DNA from: Proteiniphilum sp.
Lineage (GTDB): Bacteria; Bacteroidota; Bacteroidia; Bacteroidales; Dysgonomonadaceae
Direction of reading: 5' to 3'
NCBI GenBank assembly: GCA_016649795.1
Contig: JAENWZ010000073.1
Location: 1 to 9,437, forward strand
Length of the DNA stretch: 9,437 nt
Of this stretch, positions 1 to 6,210 are shown piece after piece; the stretch's first letter is position 1; each line of letters starts with the position of its first letter. The notes below the pieces were generated by a model. It did no database searches, was not told the origin of the DNA, and saw only the letters and a list, made by a program, of their open reading frames with translations. The translations under genes and the position numbers were made by a program.

Positions 1-1
1 C

Positions 2-112
2 GGGGCGAGCAGAGATATATTTTTCCATAATCGGGTTACTTATAATGCTTTGATAATTCTAAAATATTACAAATTGTTACGACCGTTTCGGAGACGACTT
101 GGCTGGTTCTGA
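2..112 (+). CDS. possible 3' end of an upstream gene (partial)
   Basis: One frame is open from the left edge for 36 codons and stops with TGA at 110-112. The peptide ends in a hydrophobic then strongly basic stretch (LIILKYYKLLRPFRRRLGWF), which looks like a natural C-terminus, perhaps of a membrane-associated protein. I do not recognise the family. A frame of this length can be open by chance in AT-rich DNA, so this is a weak call. A competing reading is a - strand start at 26-28 leaving the window after nine codons. Confidence 0.25.
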   Translation, partial: GASRDIFFHNRVTYNALIILKYYKLLRPFRRRLGWF

Positions 113-145
113 ACACAATGCGTTTAACCTCAATAAAGATAGATG

Positions 146-174
146 TTTTTTTGTTATCTACAAAAAAAGTAGAT
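146..174. repeat. overlapping inverted repeats (two alternative hairpins)
   Basis: TTTTTTTG (146-153) is complementary to CAAAAAAA (161-168). ATCTAC (156-161) is complementary to GTAGAT (169-174) with a loop of seven A. The two stems share bases and cannot form together. The second could be a weak operator-like dyad or a poor terminator, as it is followed only by TTATT. Function is unknown. Confidence 0.4.
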
Positions 175-234
175 TTATTAATCATTGGGGCATACATAAA
201 AAAAGAAAAAGGAGAGAATTTAAGAAAAAAACAG

Positions 235-242
235 TAATTTTG
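235..242 (+). promoter_or_regulatory. candidate Bacteroidota -7 promoter box for the 338-1950 unit
   Basis: TAATTTTG matches the TAnnTTTG consensus exactly and would start a transcript near position 249, giving a leader of about 90 bases before the ATG at 338. No TTG is seen at the expected -33 spacing, where the sequence is A/G-rich. The call therefore rests on the -7 box alone. Confidence 0.35.
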
Positions 243-337
243 TTAGGTACAGCACGGACAAGTCTAAAAAAATGAATTAGTTTATTGCCGGAATCTCCAA
301 GTGGGCATCGCCGGAATATCTTTAATCCTATTGGTTT

Positions 338-931
338 ATGAAAACAGAAAAACTATTGGATGAGGTTTTGCACCACTTGCGGATGGTGAGGGACGACGGT
401 GAAACATTGCAAAAAATCCTTGATTTTATTGAGTCAGAGATCCAGCCTTATCGGGAAGAACGGGAAGAAGAAATTGAAATACCCGTGAGGTATACTGAGA
501 TTGTCCACCAAATAGCCGATAACCTTTCGGCCGGGCTGATCAGCTTTTTTAATCCGGATACGTTACAGATTGATTGGTGTCATCCTTCTATGCCCAATGA
601 ACCCGAAGATGATGATGAAGATGTATCTCCCGGGGAGACGGACTTCGATTACCTCTCGTGGGAGAATTACCTGATGTTTAAGCCGCTGCATTCCTCCGAA
701 TCATTCGCCATTATGGAGACGTTTGCACGGCAACTGAAAGACGAAAATACGACTGAAAAAATGCTCAATATCCTGAGTCGCGGCAAACCTTTCTCTCATT
801 TCAACGAATTCATTCATACTTCGGAATATCGCGAAGACTGGTTCTCGTTCAGGCAAAAACAACTCGAGAATTATGTTAAACAGCTTATTTTGGAATATTT
901 GGAAAATAATAAGAATTACAGACAAAACTAA
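338..931 (+). CDS. UPF0158-family acidic cytoplasmic protein
   Basis: This 197-residue protein has no signal peptide or membrane segment. The C-terminal part (about 105-185) resembles the UPF0158 domain: an SESFAIMETF helix, then SRGKPFSHFNEFI (147-159) and YREDWFSFRQKQLENYV (164-180), with the aromatic/basic spacing typical of that family. The N-terminus (1-50) is helical and charged. A conserved-looking ADNLSAGLISFFNPDTLQID segment (60-79) precedes an acidic stretch (88-103, NEPEDDDEDVSPGETD). Similar proteins are frequent in Bacteroidales; to my knowledge none has a biochemical function. The ATG at 338 is the first in frame and gives the family-like opening KLLDEVLHHL. The stop TAA at 929-931 overlaps the next ATG by one base, indicating an operon and probable translational coupling. 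Local GC is lower than in alaS. Confidence 0.8.
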   Translation: MKTEKLLDEVLHHLRMVRDDGETLQKILDFIESEIQPYREEREEEIEIPVRYTEIVHQIADNLSAGLISFFNPDTLQIDWCHPSMPNEPEDDDEDVSPGETDFDYLSWENYLMFKPLHSSESFAIMETFARQLKDENTTEKMLNILSRGKPFSHFNEFIHTSEYREDWFSFRQKQLENYVKQLILEYLENNKNYRQN

Positions 932-1950
932 TGATTATGGTAACGGAAAAGAATACAAAAGCTGAAATCTTTAAGGCTTACGACGCTCTGTTGAAACAAG
1001 TACAGGAAGAAAAAAGTAATATACCCAAGCAAGTACAGGAAGAAAAGAAAAAGAAGGAGATTGTTGAAAAGGTAACCGATGTCAGTAGTGAAGGCATTGC
1101 ACAAGGCATTGCGCATCTGAAATCGTCGTTGATCACCTCTTTGGATGAACTTCAGACTCACTTAGGCAGTGAGTTTAAGAAGCTGGAAGAAATACGGGCT
1201 GCTATTGTTGTGGAGAAACAATATCTCGAAGACCTTTATTCGCTGTCCGCCAATACCGATTCTTTAGCTGCTATGTTGCTGGCGCAGAAAGAGAAGAAAG
1301 AGGATTTTGAAACATTTATCAGAGAGAAAGAAGATACTTTCAACCGGGAAATGTACGAGAAAAAAACATTATGGGAAGAGGAGAAAGCAAAACAAAAAGC
1401 GGAGGAAAAAGAATACCTTGATGACGTAACGAAACGCCGGAAGAGAGAGGAAGACGAATATCAATATACCCTTAGAATCACGCGTCAGAAAGAAAAGGAT
1501 GAATATGAAACTAAGAGGGCTCTGCTTGAGAAAGAACTGGCCGATAAGAAGAATGCTTTTGAGCAGGAGATATCGCAACGTGAGCAGGCTGTGAAGATGG
1601 CAGAAACCGAACTGAATGATTTAAGAAAACAGGCAGCCGGTTTTCCTGTTGAATTGGACAAAGCATTGAAAGCTAAAGATCAGGAGGTGACAAACGCGTT
1701 GAAAAACAAATACGACTTCGATATTAAACTGTCGAACAATCAGAATGAAGGGGAGATACGCCTGAGAGACCAACAAATCGGATCGATGGAAGTGAAAATA
1801 CGTGAGCTGCAAGCGCAGGTGAAGGAATACAGTGAAAAAGCCTCTCACGCGGAAGCAGGCGTACGGGACATCGCAGTGAAAGCCATTGAGAGCGCGGCCA
1901 AAGTGAAATCATTTGCTGAACGGTCGGAAACCGTCTTCAATAAAGAATGA
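931..1950 (+). CDS. long cytoplasmic coiled-coil protein, function unknown
   Basis: This 339-residue protein lacks a signal peptide and membrane helices. It is dominated by charged heptad-like helix from about residue 85 to 300, densest at 120-235 (repeated EEEK, KRRKREEDE and KEKDEYE patterns), with a break at GFPV (237-240). The first 45 residues carry KQVQEEK twice (22-28 and 33-39). A more conserved-looking tail follows, GVRDIAVKAIESAAKVKSF (310-328). I recognise the general type (bacterial coiled-coil proteins often mislabelled myosin-like) but no function. The start could be the ATG at 931 or the one at 937; 931 is chosen because it overlaps the stop of the previous gene (TAATG). A structural or scaffolding role, perhaps with its UPF0158 partner, is inference only. 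Confidence 0.75.
   Translation: MIMVTEKNTKAEIFKAYDALLKQVQEEKSNIPKQVQEEKKKKEIVEKVTDVSSEGIAQGIAHLKSSLITSLDELQTHLGSEFKKLEEIRAAIVVEKQYLEDLYSLSANTDSLAAMLLAQKEKKEDFETFIREKEDTFNREMYEKKTLWEEEKAKQKAEEKEYLDDVTKRRKREEDEYQYTLRITRQKEKDEYETKRALLEKELADKKNAFEQEISQREQAVKMAETELNDLRKQAAGFPVELDKALKAKDQEVTNALKNKYDFDIKLSNNQNEGEIRLRDQQIGSMEVKIRELQAQVKEYSEKASHAEAGVRDIAVKAIESAAKVKSFAERSETVFNKE
997..1062 (+). repeat. 33-base near-tandem duplication inside the coiled-coil gene
   Basis: The 17-mer CAAGTACAGGAAGAAAA occurs at 997-1013 and again at 1030-1046, offset by exactly 33 bases (11 codons). The offset keeps the frame and repeats the peptide QVQEEK with one hendecad of spacing. The bases after the 17-mer differ between units, so the duplication is either partly decayed or only the repeat core was copied. 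Confidence 0.7.
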
Positions 1951-1969
1951 TTAGAGTTATCAGGGCTTG

Positions 1970-2221
1970 ATGTCTCAAACCAACCTGTTCATCTTTGTTA
2001 TATTCCTACAATGGCTGATGGGATGTAATCGTACTTCCGGTCTTAAAGATTATACGTACCGATACAGTGTGGAAAGCATCGGTAATTTTAAGACTGGGAG
2101 TTTTTATTCATGCACTTGGGGATACGAAGTTTTTCGTGTAATTTTGTATTTTGTTTTGATAATGGGGAAAAAGGTGACTTTTACTGTTTTATCCCTGAAC
2201 AATAAAGTGCATAACAGATAA
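1970..2221 (+). CDS. doubtful small lipoprotein-like ORF
   Basis: The ATG at 1970, 19 bases after the coiled-coil gene, opens an 83-codon frame. The peptide begins like a lipoprotein signal: a short hydrophobic run (LFIFVIFLQW) ending in LMGC, close to a lipobox, then CNRTSGLKDY. Past residue 40 it stops resembling a conserved protein. The frame also contains both the terminator-like hairpin (2033-2105) and the -7/-33 elements of the alaS promoter (2115-2146). This argues that it is a chance frame or the remnant of a lost lipoprotein gene. Confidence 0.15.
   Translation: MSQTNLFIFVIFLQWLMGCNRTSGLKDYTYRYSVESIGNFKTGSFYSCTWGYEVFRVILYFVLIMGKKVTFTVLSLNNKVHNR
2033..2105 (+). terminator. long composite stem-loop with T-run, probable terminator of the 338-1950 unit
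   Basis: ACTTCCGGTCTTAAA (2033-2047) pairs with TTTAAGACTGGGAGT (2087-2101): 15 consecutive pairs, of which two are G-U. Inside, TACCGAT (2057-2063) pairs perfectly with ATCGGTA (2078-2084), leaving a 14-base terminal loop and an uneven internal loop (9 and 2 bases). The outer stem runs directly into TTTTT at 2101-2105. A hairpin followed by T residues fits an intrinsic terminator after the coiled-coil gene, but it is larger and more elaborate than a typical one. It could instead be the 3' end of a small structured RNA. Confidence 0.6.
2115..2146 (+). promoter_or_regulatory. Bacteroidota-type promoter for alaS
   Basis: CTTG at 2115-2118 (-33 element, three of four bases of TTTG) is followed after 20 bases by TAATTTTG at 2139-2146, an exact TAnnTTTG -7 element. 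The spacing is within the normal range for this phylum. Transcription would begin near 2153 and leave a leader of about 75 bases before the alaS ATG. It lies only ten bases beyond the T-run of the preceding hairpin, so the two form a compact terminator-promoter boundary. Confidence 0.6.
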
Positions 2222-2227
2222 TTAAAT

Positions 2228-4849
2228 ATGATCACTTCCAAAGCAATTCGTCTCTCGTTCAAAGAGTTCTTCCGATCGAAACAGCACCAGATTGTGACGT
2301 CGGCACCTATGGTCATCAAGGACGACCCAACGCTGATGTTCACCAATGCCGGTATGAATCAGTTCAAGGATATCATCCTGGGAAACGCAGCCGTAAAGTA
2401 CCAGCGTGTGGCCGATTCGCAGAAGTGCCTGCGCGTGAGCGGTAAGCACAACGACCTGGAGGAGGTGGGTCACGACACCTATCACCATACCATGTTCGAG
2501 ATGCTGGGTAACTGGTCCTTTGGTGATTATTTCAAGAAGGAGGCGATAGAGTGGGCATGGGAATACCTCACGGGTGTGCTGAAGCTGGATAAAGAGCGCC
2601 TCTATGCCACCGTCTTCGAAGGAGCACCCGATGAGCATCTTGATCGTGACGATGAGGCGGCATCCTACTGGGAACAATACCTGCCCAAAGAGCGGATTAT
2701 TAACGGCAACAAGCATGATAATTTCTGGGAGATGGGAGATACCGGTCCCTGTGGTCCCTGCTCCGAGATACATATCGATATCCGTCCCGACAGCGAGCGT
2801 GCAGAGGTGGACGGGCTGACGCTCGTAAACCAGAATCACCCCCAGGTAATCGAGATATGGAACCTGGTCTTTATGCAGTACAACCGCAAGGCTGACGGAT
2901 CATTGGAGCCGCTGCCGGCAAAGGTGATCGACACCGGAATGGGTTTTGAACGCTTGTGTATGGCTGTGCAGGGCAAGCTGTCAAACTACGACACCGATGT
3001 GTTCTCACCCATCATCCGTAAGATAGGAGAGATAAGCAGCGCCACCTACGGTGAAGATACCAAAAAGGATGTGGCCATGCGTGTCATCGCCGATCATGTG
3101 CGTACGATCGCCTTCTCCATCACCGATGGCCAGCTGCCGACGAACGCCAAGGCGGGGTATGTGATCCGCCGCATACTACGCCGCGCCGTACGCTACGGAT
3201 ATACTTTCCTCGGTATGCACGAGTCGTTTATGTACCGGCTAATCCCCATACTTATCGAAGTGATGGGTGAGGCTTATCCTGAGCTGCAGGCACAACAGAC
3301 GCTCATCGAAAAAGTGATGAAGGAGGAGGAGGAGTCGTTCCTGCGGACGTTGGAGACAGGGATAAAGATGCTCGAGAAGAACCTCCCTGAAAAGGAGGGT
3401 GGTGTGTTGAGCGGTGCAGTGGCTTTTCAGCTTTACGACACTTATGGTTTTCCGCTCGATCTGACGGAGCTGATACTGCGTGAACATGGCATGAGTGCCG
3501 ATGTTCACGGTTTCAATGTCGAGATGCAGAAGCAGAAGGAGCGTGCCCGCAACGCTGCCGCCACCGAGACGGGTGACTGGACCCGTGTGCAGGACGGAGA
3601 CCCCCTGTTTGTGGGGTACGACGAAACGGAGAGCACAACACAGATACTTCGTTACAGAGAAGTAAAACAGAAGAGCAGGAAATTTTACCAGATCGTGTTG
3701 TCACGATCACCCTTCTATGCAGAGATGGGTGGTCAGGTAGGCGACAGCGGTTGGCTTATTTCTGACGACGGAAGCGAAAAGATTGAGATCTTCGACACGA
3801 AACGTGAGAACAACCTTGCCATTCATCTTGCCAACAGGCTGCCGGGGAATATGAAGAGCAGCTTCACCGCACGGATAGATGTGGAGAAGCGGACAGCCAC
3901 CGAATGCAATCACACCGCGACGCACCTGATGCACGAAGCGCTCCGTGACGTGCTGGGGACACATGTAGAGCAGAAGGGATCCTACGTCACTCCGGTGCTG
4001 CTGCGTTTCGACTTCTCACACTTCGGGAAGATGACCCCGGAAGAGATCCGTGAGGTAGAAAAGCAGGTGACTACGAAGATCAGAGGTGATTTTGCTCTCG
4101 AAGAGCATCGTCATCTGCCCATAGAAGAGGCGAAGGCTCAGGGAGCCATCGCCCTGTTCGGGGAGAAATATGGAGATGATGTACGCACCGTTCGTTTTGG
4201 CTCCTCCATCGAGCTCTGCGGCGGCACCCATATCTCCTCAACCGGCTGCATCGGCACCTTCCGCATCGTGAGTGAAAGTGCCATCGCTGCAGGTGTGCGA
4301 CGTATCGAGGCTGTCACCGCCAAGGTGTGTGAGAATTACCTCTATGCGAAAGAGGATGCGATCGTCGAGATTCAAAATCTACTCAACAATGTGCCCGACA
4401 TCATGCAGGGTGTGCAACGCCTGCTGATGGATAACGATGAGATGAAGAAGCAGATGCAGGGCTTCGTGAAGGAGAAAACAGAGCAGCTGAAGCAGAGCAT
4501 CATTCAGAAGAGGCAGGATGTCAATGGCATAACTCTGTTCAAGGTGCTGCTACCCATTGGCCTGCCTGAAGTGGTGAAAGATATCGCATTCCAGTTGAAG
4601 GGTGAATTCCCGGAGAAGATGCTATTTGTGGCCGGAACGGTATCCAACGGTAAGCCCACACTCACCATTATGCTGAGCGATGATCTGGTGGCCCGTGGGT
4701 TCCATGCCGGCAATATGGTACGCGAAGCAGCCCGGCTGATCCAGGGTGGTGGTGGAGGACAGCCTCACTTTGCTACTGCCGGCGGAAAGAATGCCGAAGA
4801 ACTGCATGCAGCCGTGAATGCGATTGTGGAAAAGTTAATCGAGGGCTGA
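2228..4849 (+). CDS. alaS: alanyl-tRNA synthetase
   Basis: This cytoplasmic enzyme charges tRNA-Ala with alanine using ATP and clears mischarged serine or glycine. It has 873 residues, full length for the family. The class II catalytic core is at the N-terminus: TSAPMVIKDDPTLMFTNAGM (24-43), HHTMFEMLGNWSFGDYF (86-102), GDTGPCGPCSEIH (170-182), WNLVFMQYNR (211-220) and DTGMGFERL (235-243). The editing domain has RSPFYAEMGGQVGD (493-506) and the zinc-type ligands H562, H566 (HTATH), C664 and H668 (CGGTH). A coiled segment (about 705-765) leads to the C-Ala/DHHA1 domain with the glycine loop G840-G844 and QPHFATAGG. The ATG at 2228 gives the usual start, ITSKAIRLSFKEFF. It has its own promoter at 2115-2146 and no co-directional partner. 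GC is clearly higher than in the two upstream genes. Nothing catalytic is missing. Confidence 0.98.
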   Translation: MITSKAIRLSFKEFFRSKQHQIVTSAPMVIKDDPTLMFTNAGMNQFKDIILGNAAVKYQRVADSQKCLRVSGKHNDLEEVGHDTYHHTMFEMLGNWSFGDYFKKEAIEWAWEYLTGVLKLDKERLYATVFEGAPDEHLDRDDEAASYWEQYLPKERIINGNKHDNFWEMGDTGPCGPCSEIHIDIRPDSERAEVDGLTLVNQNHPQVIEIWNLVFMQYNRKADGSLEPLPAKVIDTGMGFERLCMAVQGKLSNYDTDVFSPIIRKIGEISSATYGEDTKKDVAMRVIADHVRTIAFSITDGQLPTNAKAGYVIRRILRRAVRYGYTFLGMHESFMYRLIPILIEVMGEAYPELQAQQTLIEKVMKEEEESFLRTLETGIKMLEKNLPEKEGGVLSGAVAFQLYDTYGFPLDLTELILREHGMSADVHGFNVEMQKQKERARNAAATETGDWTRVQDGDPLFVGYDETESTTQILRYREVKQKSRKFYQIVLSRSPFYAEMGGQVGDSGWLISDDGSEKIEIFDTKRENNLAIHLANRLPGNMKSSFTARIDVEKRTATECNHTATHLMHEALRDVLGTHVEQKGSYVTPVLLRFDFSHFGKMTPEEIREVEKQVTTKIRGDFALEEHRHLPIEEAKAQGAIALFGEKYGDDVRTVRFGSSIELCGGTHISSTGCIGTFRIVSESAIAAGVRRIEAVTAKVCENYLYAKEDAIVEIQNLLNNVPDIMQGVQRLLMDNDEMKKQMQGFVKEKTEQLKQSIIQKRQDVNGITLFKVLLPIGLPEVVKDIAFQLKGEFPEKMLFVAGTVSNGKPTLTIMLSDDLVARGFHAGNMVREAARLIQGGGGGQPHFATAGGKNAEELHAAVNAIVEKLIEG

Positions 4850-4888
4850 TCCTTTAAAATGCCGCAGCAGCTCGATTGTACGGTTTTA

Positions 4889-6199
4889 TCAGATAGCTAT
4901 TAGTGGCAGCACCCGCTGCCATTTGTCGGGGAACTGCTGGACGAACCTGTTTACCTTCAGGTCTCTCCGTGCTGCCCTCAACCATTTGCGCCAGTTGACC
5001 GCAAAGTAGAAGGTGGCCGGCATAGCGATAAAATAGGCAAGTGCTAACCACCACTCTTGTGTGATGATCCCCAGGGCAAGCGACTGAATCAAATCGAATA
5101 TCGGTACAAATATCAAGCCCGAAGCGTATCTGACCGAGGCGACAAACTGCTTGTCCTCAAACATACCCAGGAGCTTCCTGTTGATCAGCAGGGGGAAAAT
5201 CCCGTTCAGAAAACCGAACAATGCCACAGGTGCAGTCAGGGAAAGTGCGGTGAAACGGGCGAACAGGTTAGCGCCGGATGAAGGTTTCAGTAAATGGTCT
5301 TTCGTTGTGAGCCCGTGTTCTTTCAGCATTTCAAGCGCTTCGCGAAACCCGGCAATTTTTGCATCAAAAAGGGGTCGGTTTTTATCAAACAGCTCATCCA
5401 GCTTCTTTACTATGTGCAGTGATGCCTGCAGAAAACCATCTTTCCTGTCGGAAAATTCTTCACCGGCAATTCTATCTCCGTTCCAGTCGATGGCGTGAAG
5501 GTATTCACCGTAAAAAGCATCGTTCTGGATATTTACCACCATCGATTGGAGGCTTGTCTTCATCTCCTGACGCAGCTGATTGATCGCCTGAACAGGGTTT
5601 TGGTTGTAAATATCCTTGTATTTCGATACTTCTATGGGCGTGCCAAAGGTGATGTAAACATCAGACAGGAAGCCGGAAATATCGCGGTAGTAGATCGACA
5701 CGGGCACCACCTGGCTGTGGAGTTGAAAATCACAGGATGCTTCAGTCGGCAGTACGATGCGTGGAACAGCTTTCTGTAAGGGCAGGAGTGATTGTTTAGG
5801 GTTATGCCTTGCTTCAGGAAAGATGGCGATGGGGTTGTTGTTTTTCAGAATCCTGGCGGCATTGTTGAAAATTTCACTGTTCCTGTTCAGATTATCCTTA
5901 CCGTCGTGCATTCTGAATACCGGCATAATGCGCATTCCTCTCAGCATCCAGGCGATCCACTTCTGCCTGAAAATATCGGCACGGGCGAGGAACACTACCT
6001 GTTTCATGTGATAAGTGGCATAAACCACCAGGAGTGCATCAAGCAGCGCATTGCGATGATTGGGTGCGAAAATGACCGCTCTTTCTTTCGATACATTCTC
6101 TTTTCTTCCCACGAATACCATCTTCCTGAAGTTCACTTTTAAAGCGATGCTCACAAGAAATTTTGCCACGGAATAGCGAAAGTCGTAACGATAAATCAT
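4889..6199 (-). CDS. membrane-associated 1-acylglycerol-3-phosphate acyltransferase-like protein
   Basis: This 436-residue protein belongs to the PlsC-like glycerolipid acyltransferase superfamily, which moves acyl chains onto glycerol-phosphate or lysophospholipids at the membrane. The catalytic motif is NHRNALLDAL (47-56). Here H48 and D54 are separated by five residues rather than the four of bacterial PlsC, a spacing I associate with the eukaryotic Gat/Sct1-type branch and its bacterial relatives. The second block reads FPEARHNPKQSLLPLQKAV (127-145), with alanine where FPEG is usual. A substrate-site block VVPVSIYYRD follows at 164-173. An extra C-terminal region (about 311-402) adds two or three hydrophobic segments (TALSLTAPVALFGFLNGIFP, then 361-380 and 384-401). 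It is the second gene of a - strand pair, 11 bases after the SBF transporter. Exact acceptor and donor are not readable from sequence; other acyltransferase roles are possible. Confidence 0.8.
   Translation of the reverse strand: MIYRYDFRYSVAKFLVSIALKVNFRKMVFVGRKENVSKERAVIFAPNHRNALLDALLVVYATYHMKQVVFLARADIFRQKWIAWMLRGMRIMPVFRMHDGKDNLNRNSEIFNNAARILKNNNPIAIFPEARHNPKQSLLPLQKAVPRIVLPTEASCDFQLHSQVVPVSIYYRDISGFLSDVYITFGTPIEVSKYKDIYNQNPVQAINQLRQEMKTSLQSMVVNIQNDAFYGEYLHAIDWNGDRIAGEEFSDRKDGFLQASLHIVKKLDELFDKNRPLFDAKIAGFREALEMLKEHGLTTKDHLLKPSSGANLFARFTALSLTAPVALFGFLNGIFPLLINRKLLGMFEDKQFVASVRYASGLIFVPIFDLIQSLALGIITQEWWLALAYFIAMPATFYFAVNWRKWLRAARRDLKVNRFVQQFPDKWQRVLPLIAI
4904..4924 (+). terminator. candidate terminator for alaS, inside the convergent gene's 3' end
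   Basis: TGGCAGC (4904-4910) and GCTGCCA (4915-4921) form a perfect, GC-rich 7-base-pair hairpin with an ACCC loop. On the + strand it is followed by TTTGTC, a short T-run. It begins 54 bases after the alaS stop and overlaps the last codons of the - strand acyltransferase gene. No other hairpin is evident between the two convergent stops. The weak T-run keeps confidence low. Confidence 0.4.
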
Positions 6200-6210
6200 A
6201 GCTCTTTGGT

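Larger units (their letters stand above)
113..337. other. AT-rich intergenic region
   Basis: This region shows no supportable gene. It contains A- and T-rich runs, two overlapping inverted repeats (146-174), a perfect -7 promoter box (235-242), and a short direct repeat GCCGGAAT at 287-294 and 310-317 just ahead of the first gene. The direct repeat lies in the presumed 5' leader and has no recognised function. Confidence 0.6.

Noticed and set aside
1..28. Possible - strand gene start (ATG at 26-28, reading MEKYISARP off the left edge)
   Set aside because: Only nine codons are visible and no -7 box is found at a suitable distance; cannot be told from chance.
317..324. TATCTTTA as a -7 box for the first gene
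   Set aside because: It differs from consensus in the last base and lies too close to the ATG at 338; the exact match at 235-242 is preferred.
928..1161. Hydrophobic - strand frame with possible membrane segments
   Set aside because: It is antisense to Lys/Glu-rich coiled-coil coding sequence, which always reads as Phe/Leu-rich on the other strand.
1951..2227. tRNA or T-box-like leader ahead of alaS
   Set aside because: No cloverleaf or T-box sequence is seen; the structure present is a hairpin with T-run placed before the alaS promoter, so it is not in the alaS leader.
2222..2839. 205-codon open frame on the - strand opposite alaS
   Set aside because: It lies wholly across the well-supported alaS N-terminal catalytic region and has no recognisable domain; a shadow of alaS codon usage.
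5151..5498. 115-codon + strand frame within the acyltransferase region
   Set aside because: It is antisense to a gene with clear acyltransferase motifs and has no domain of its own.
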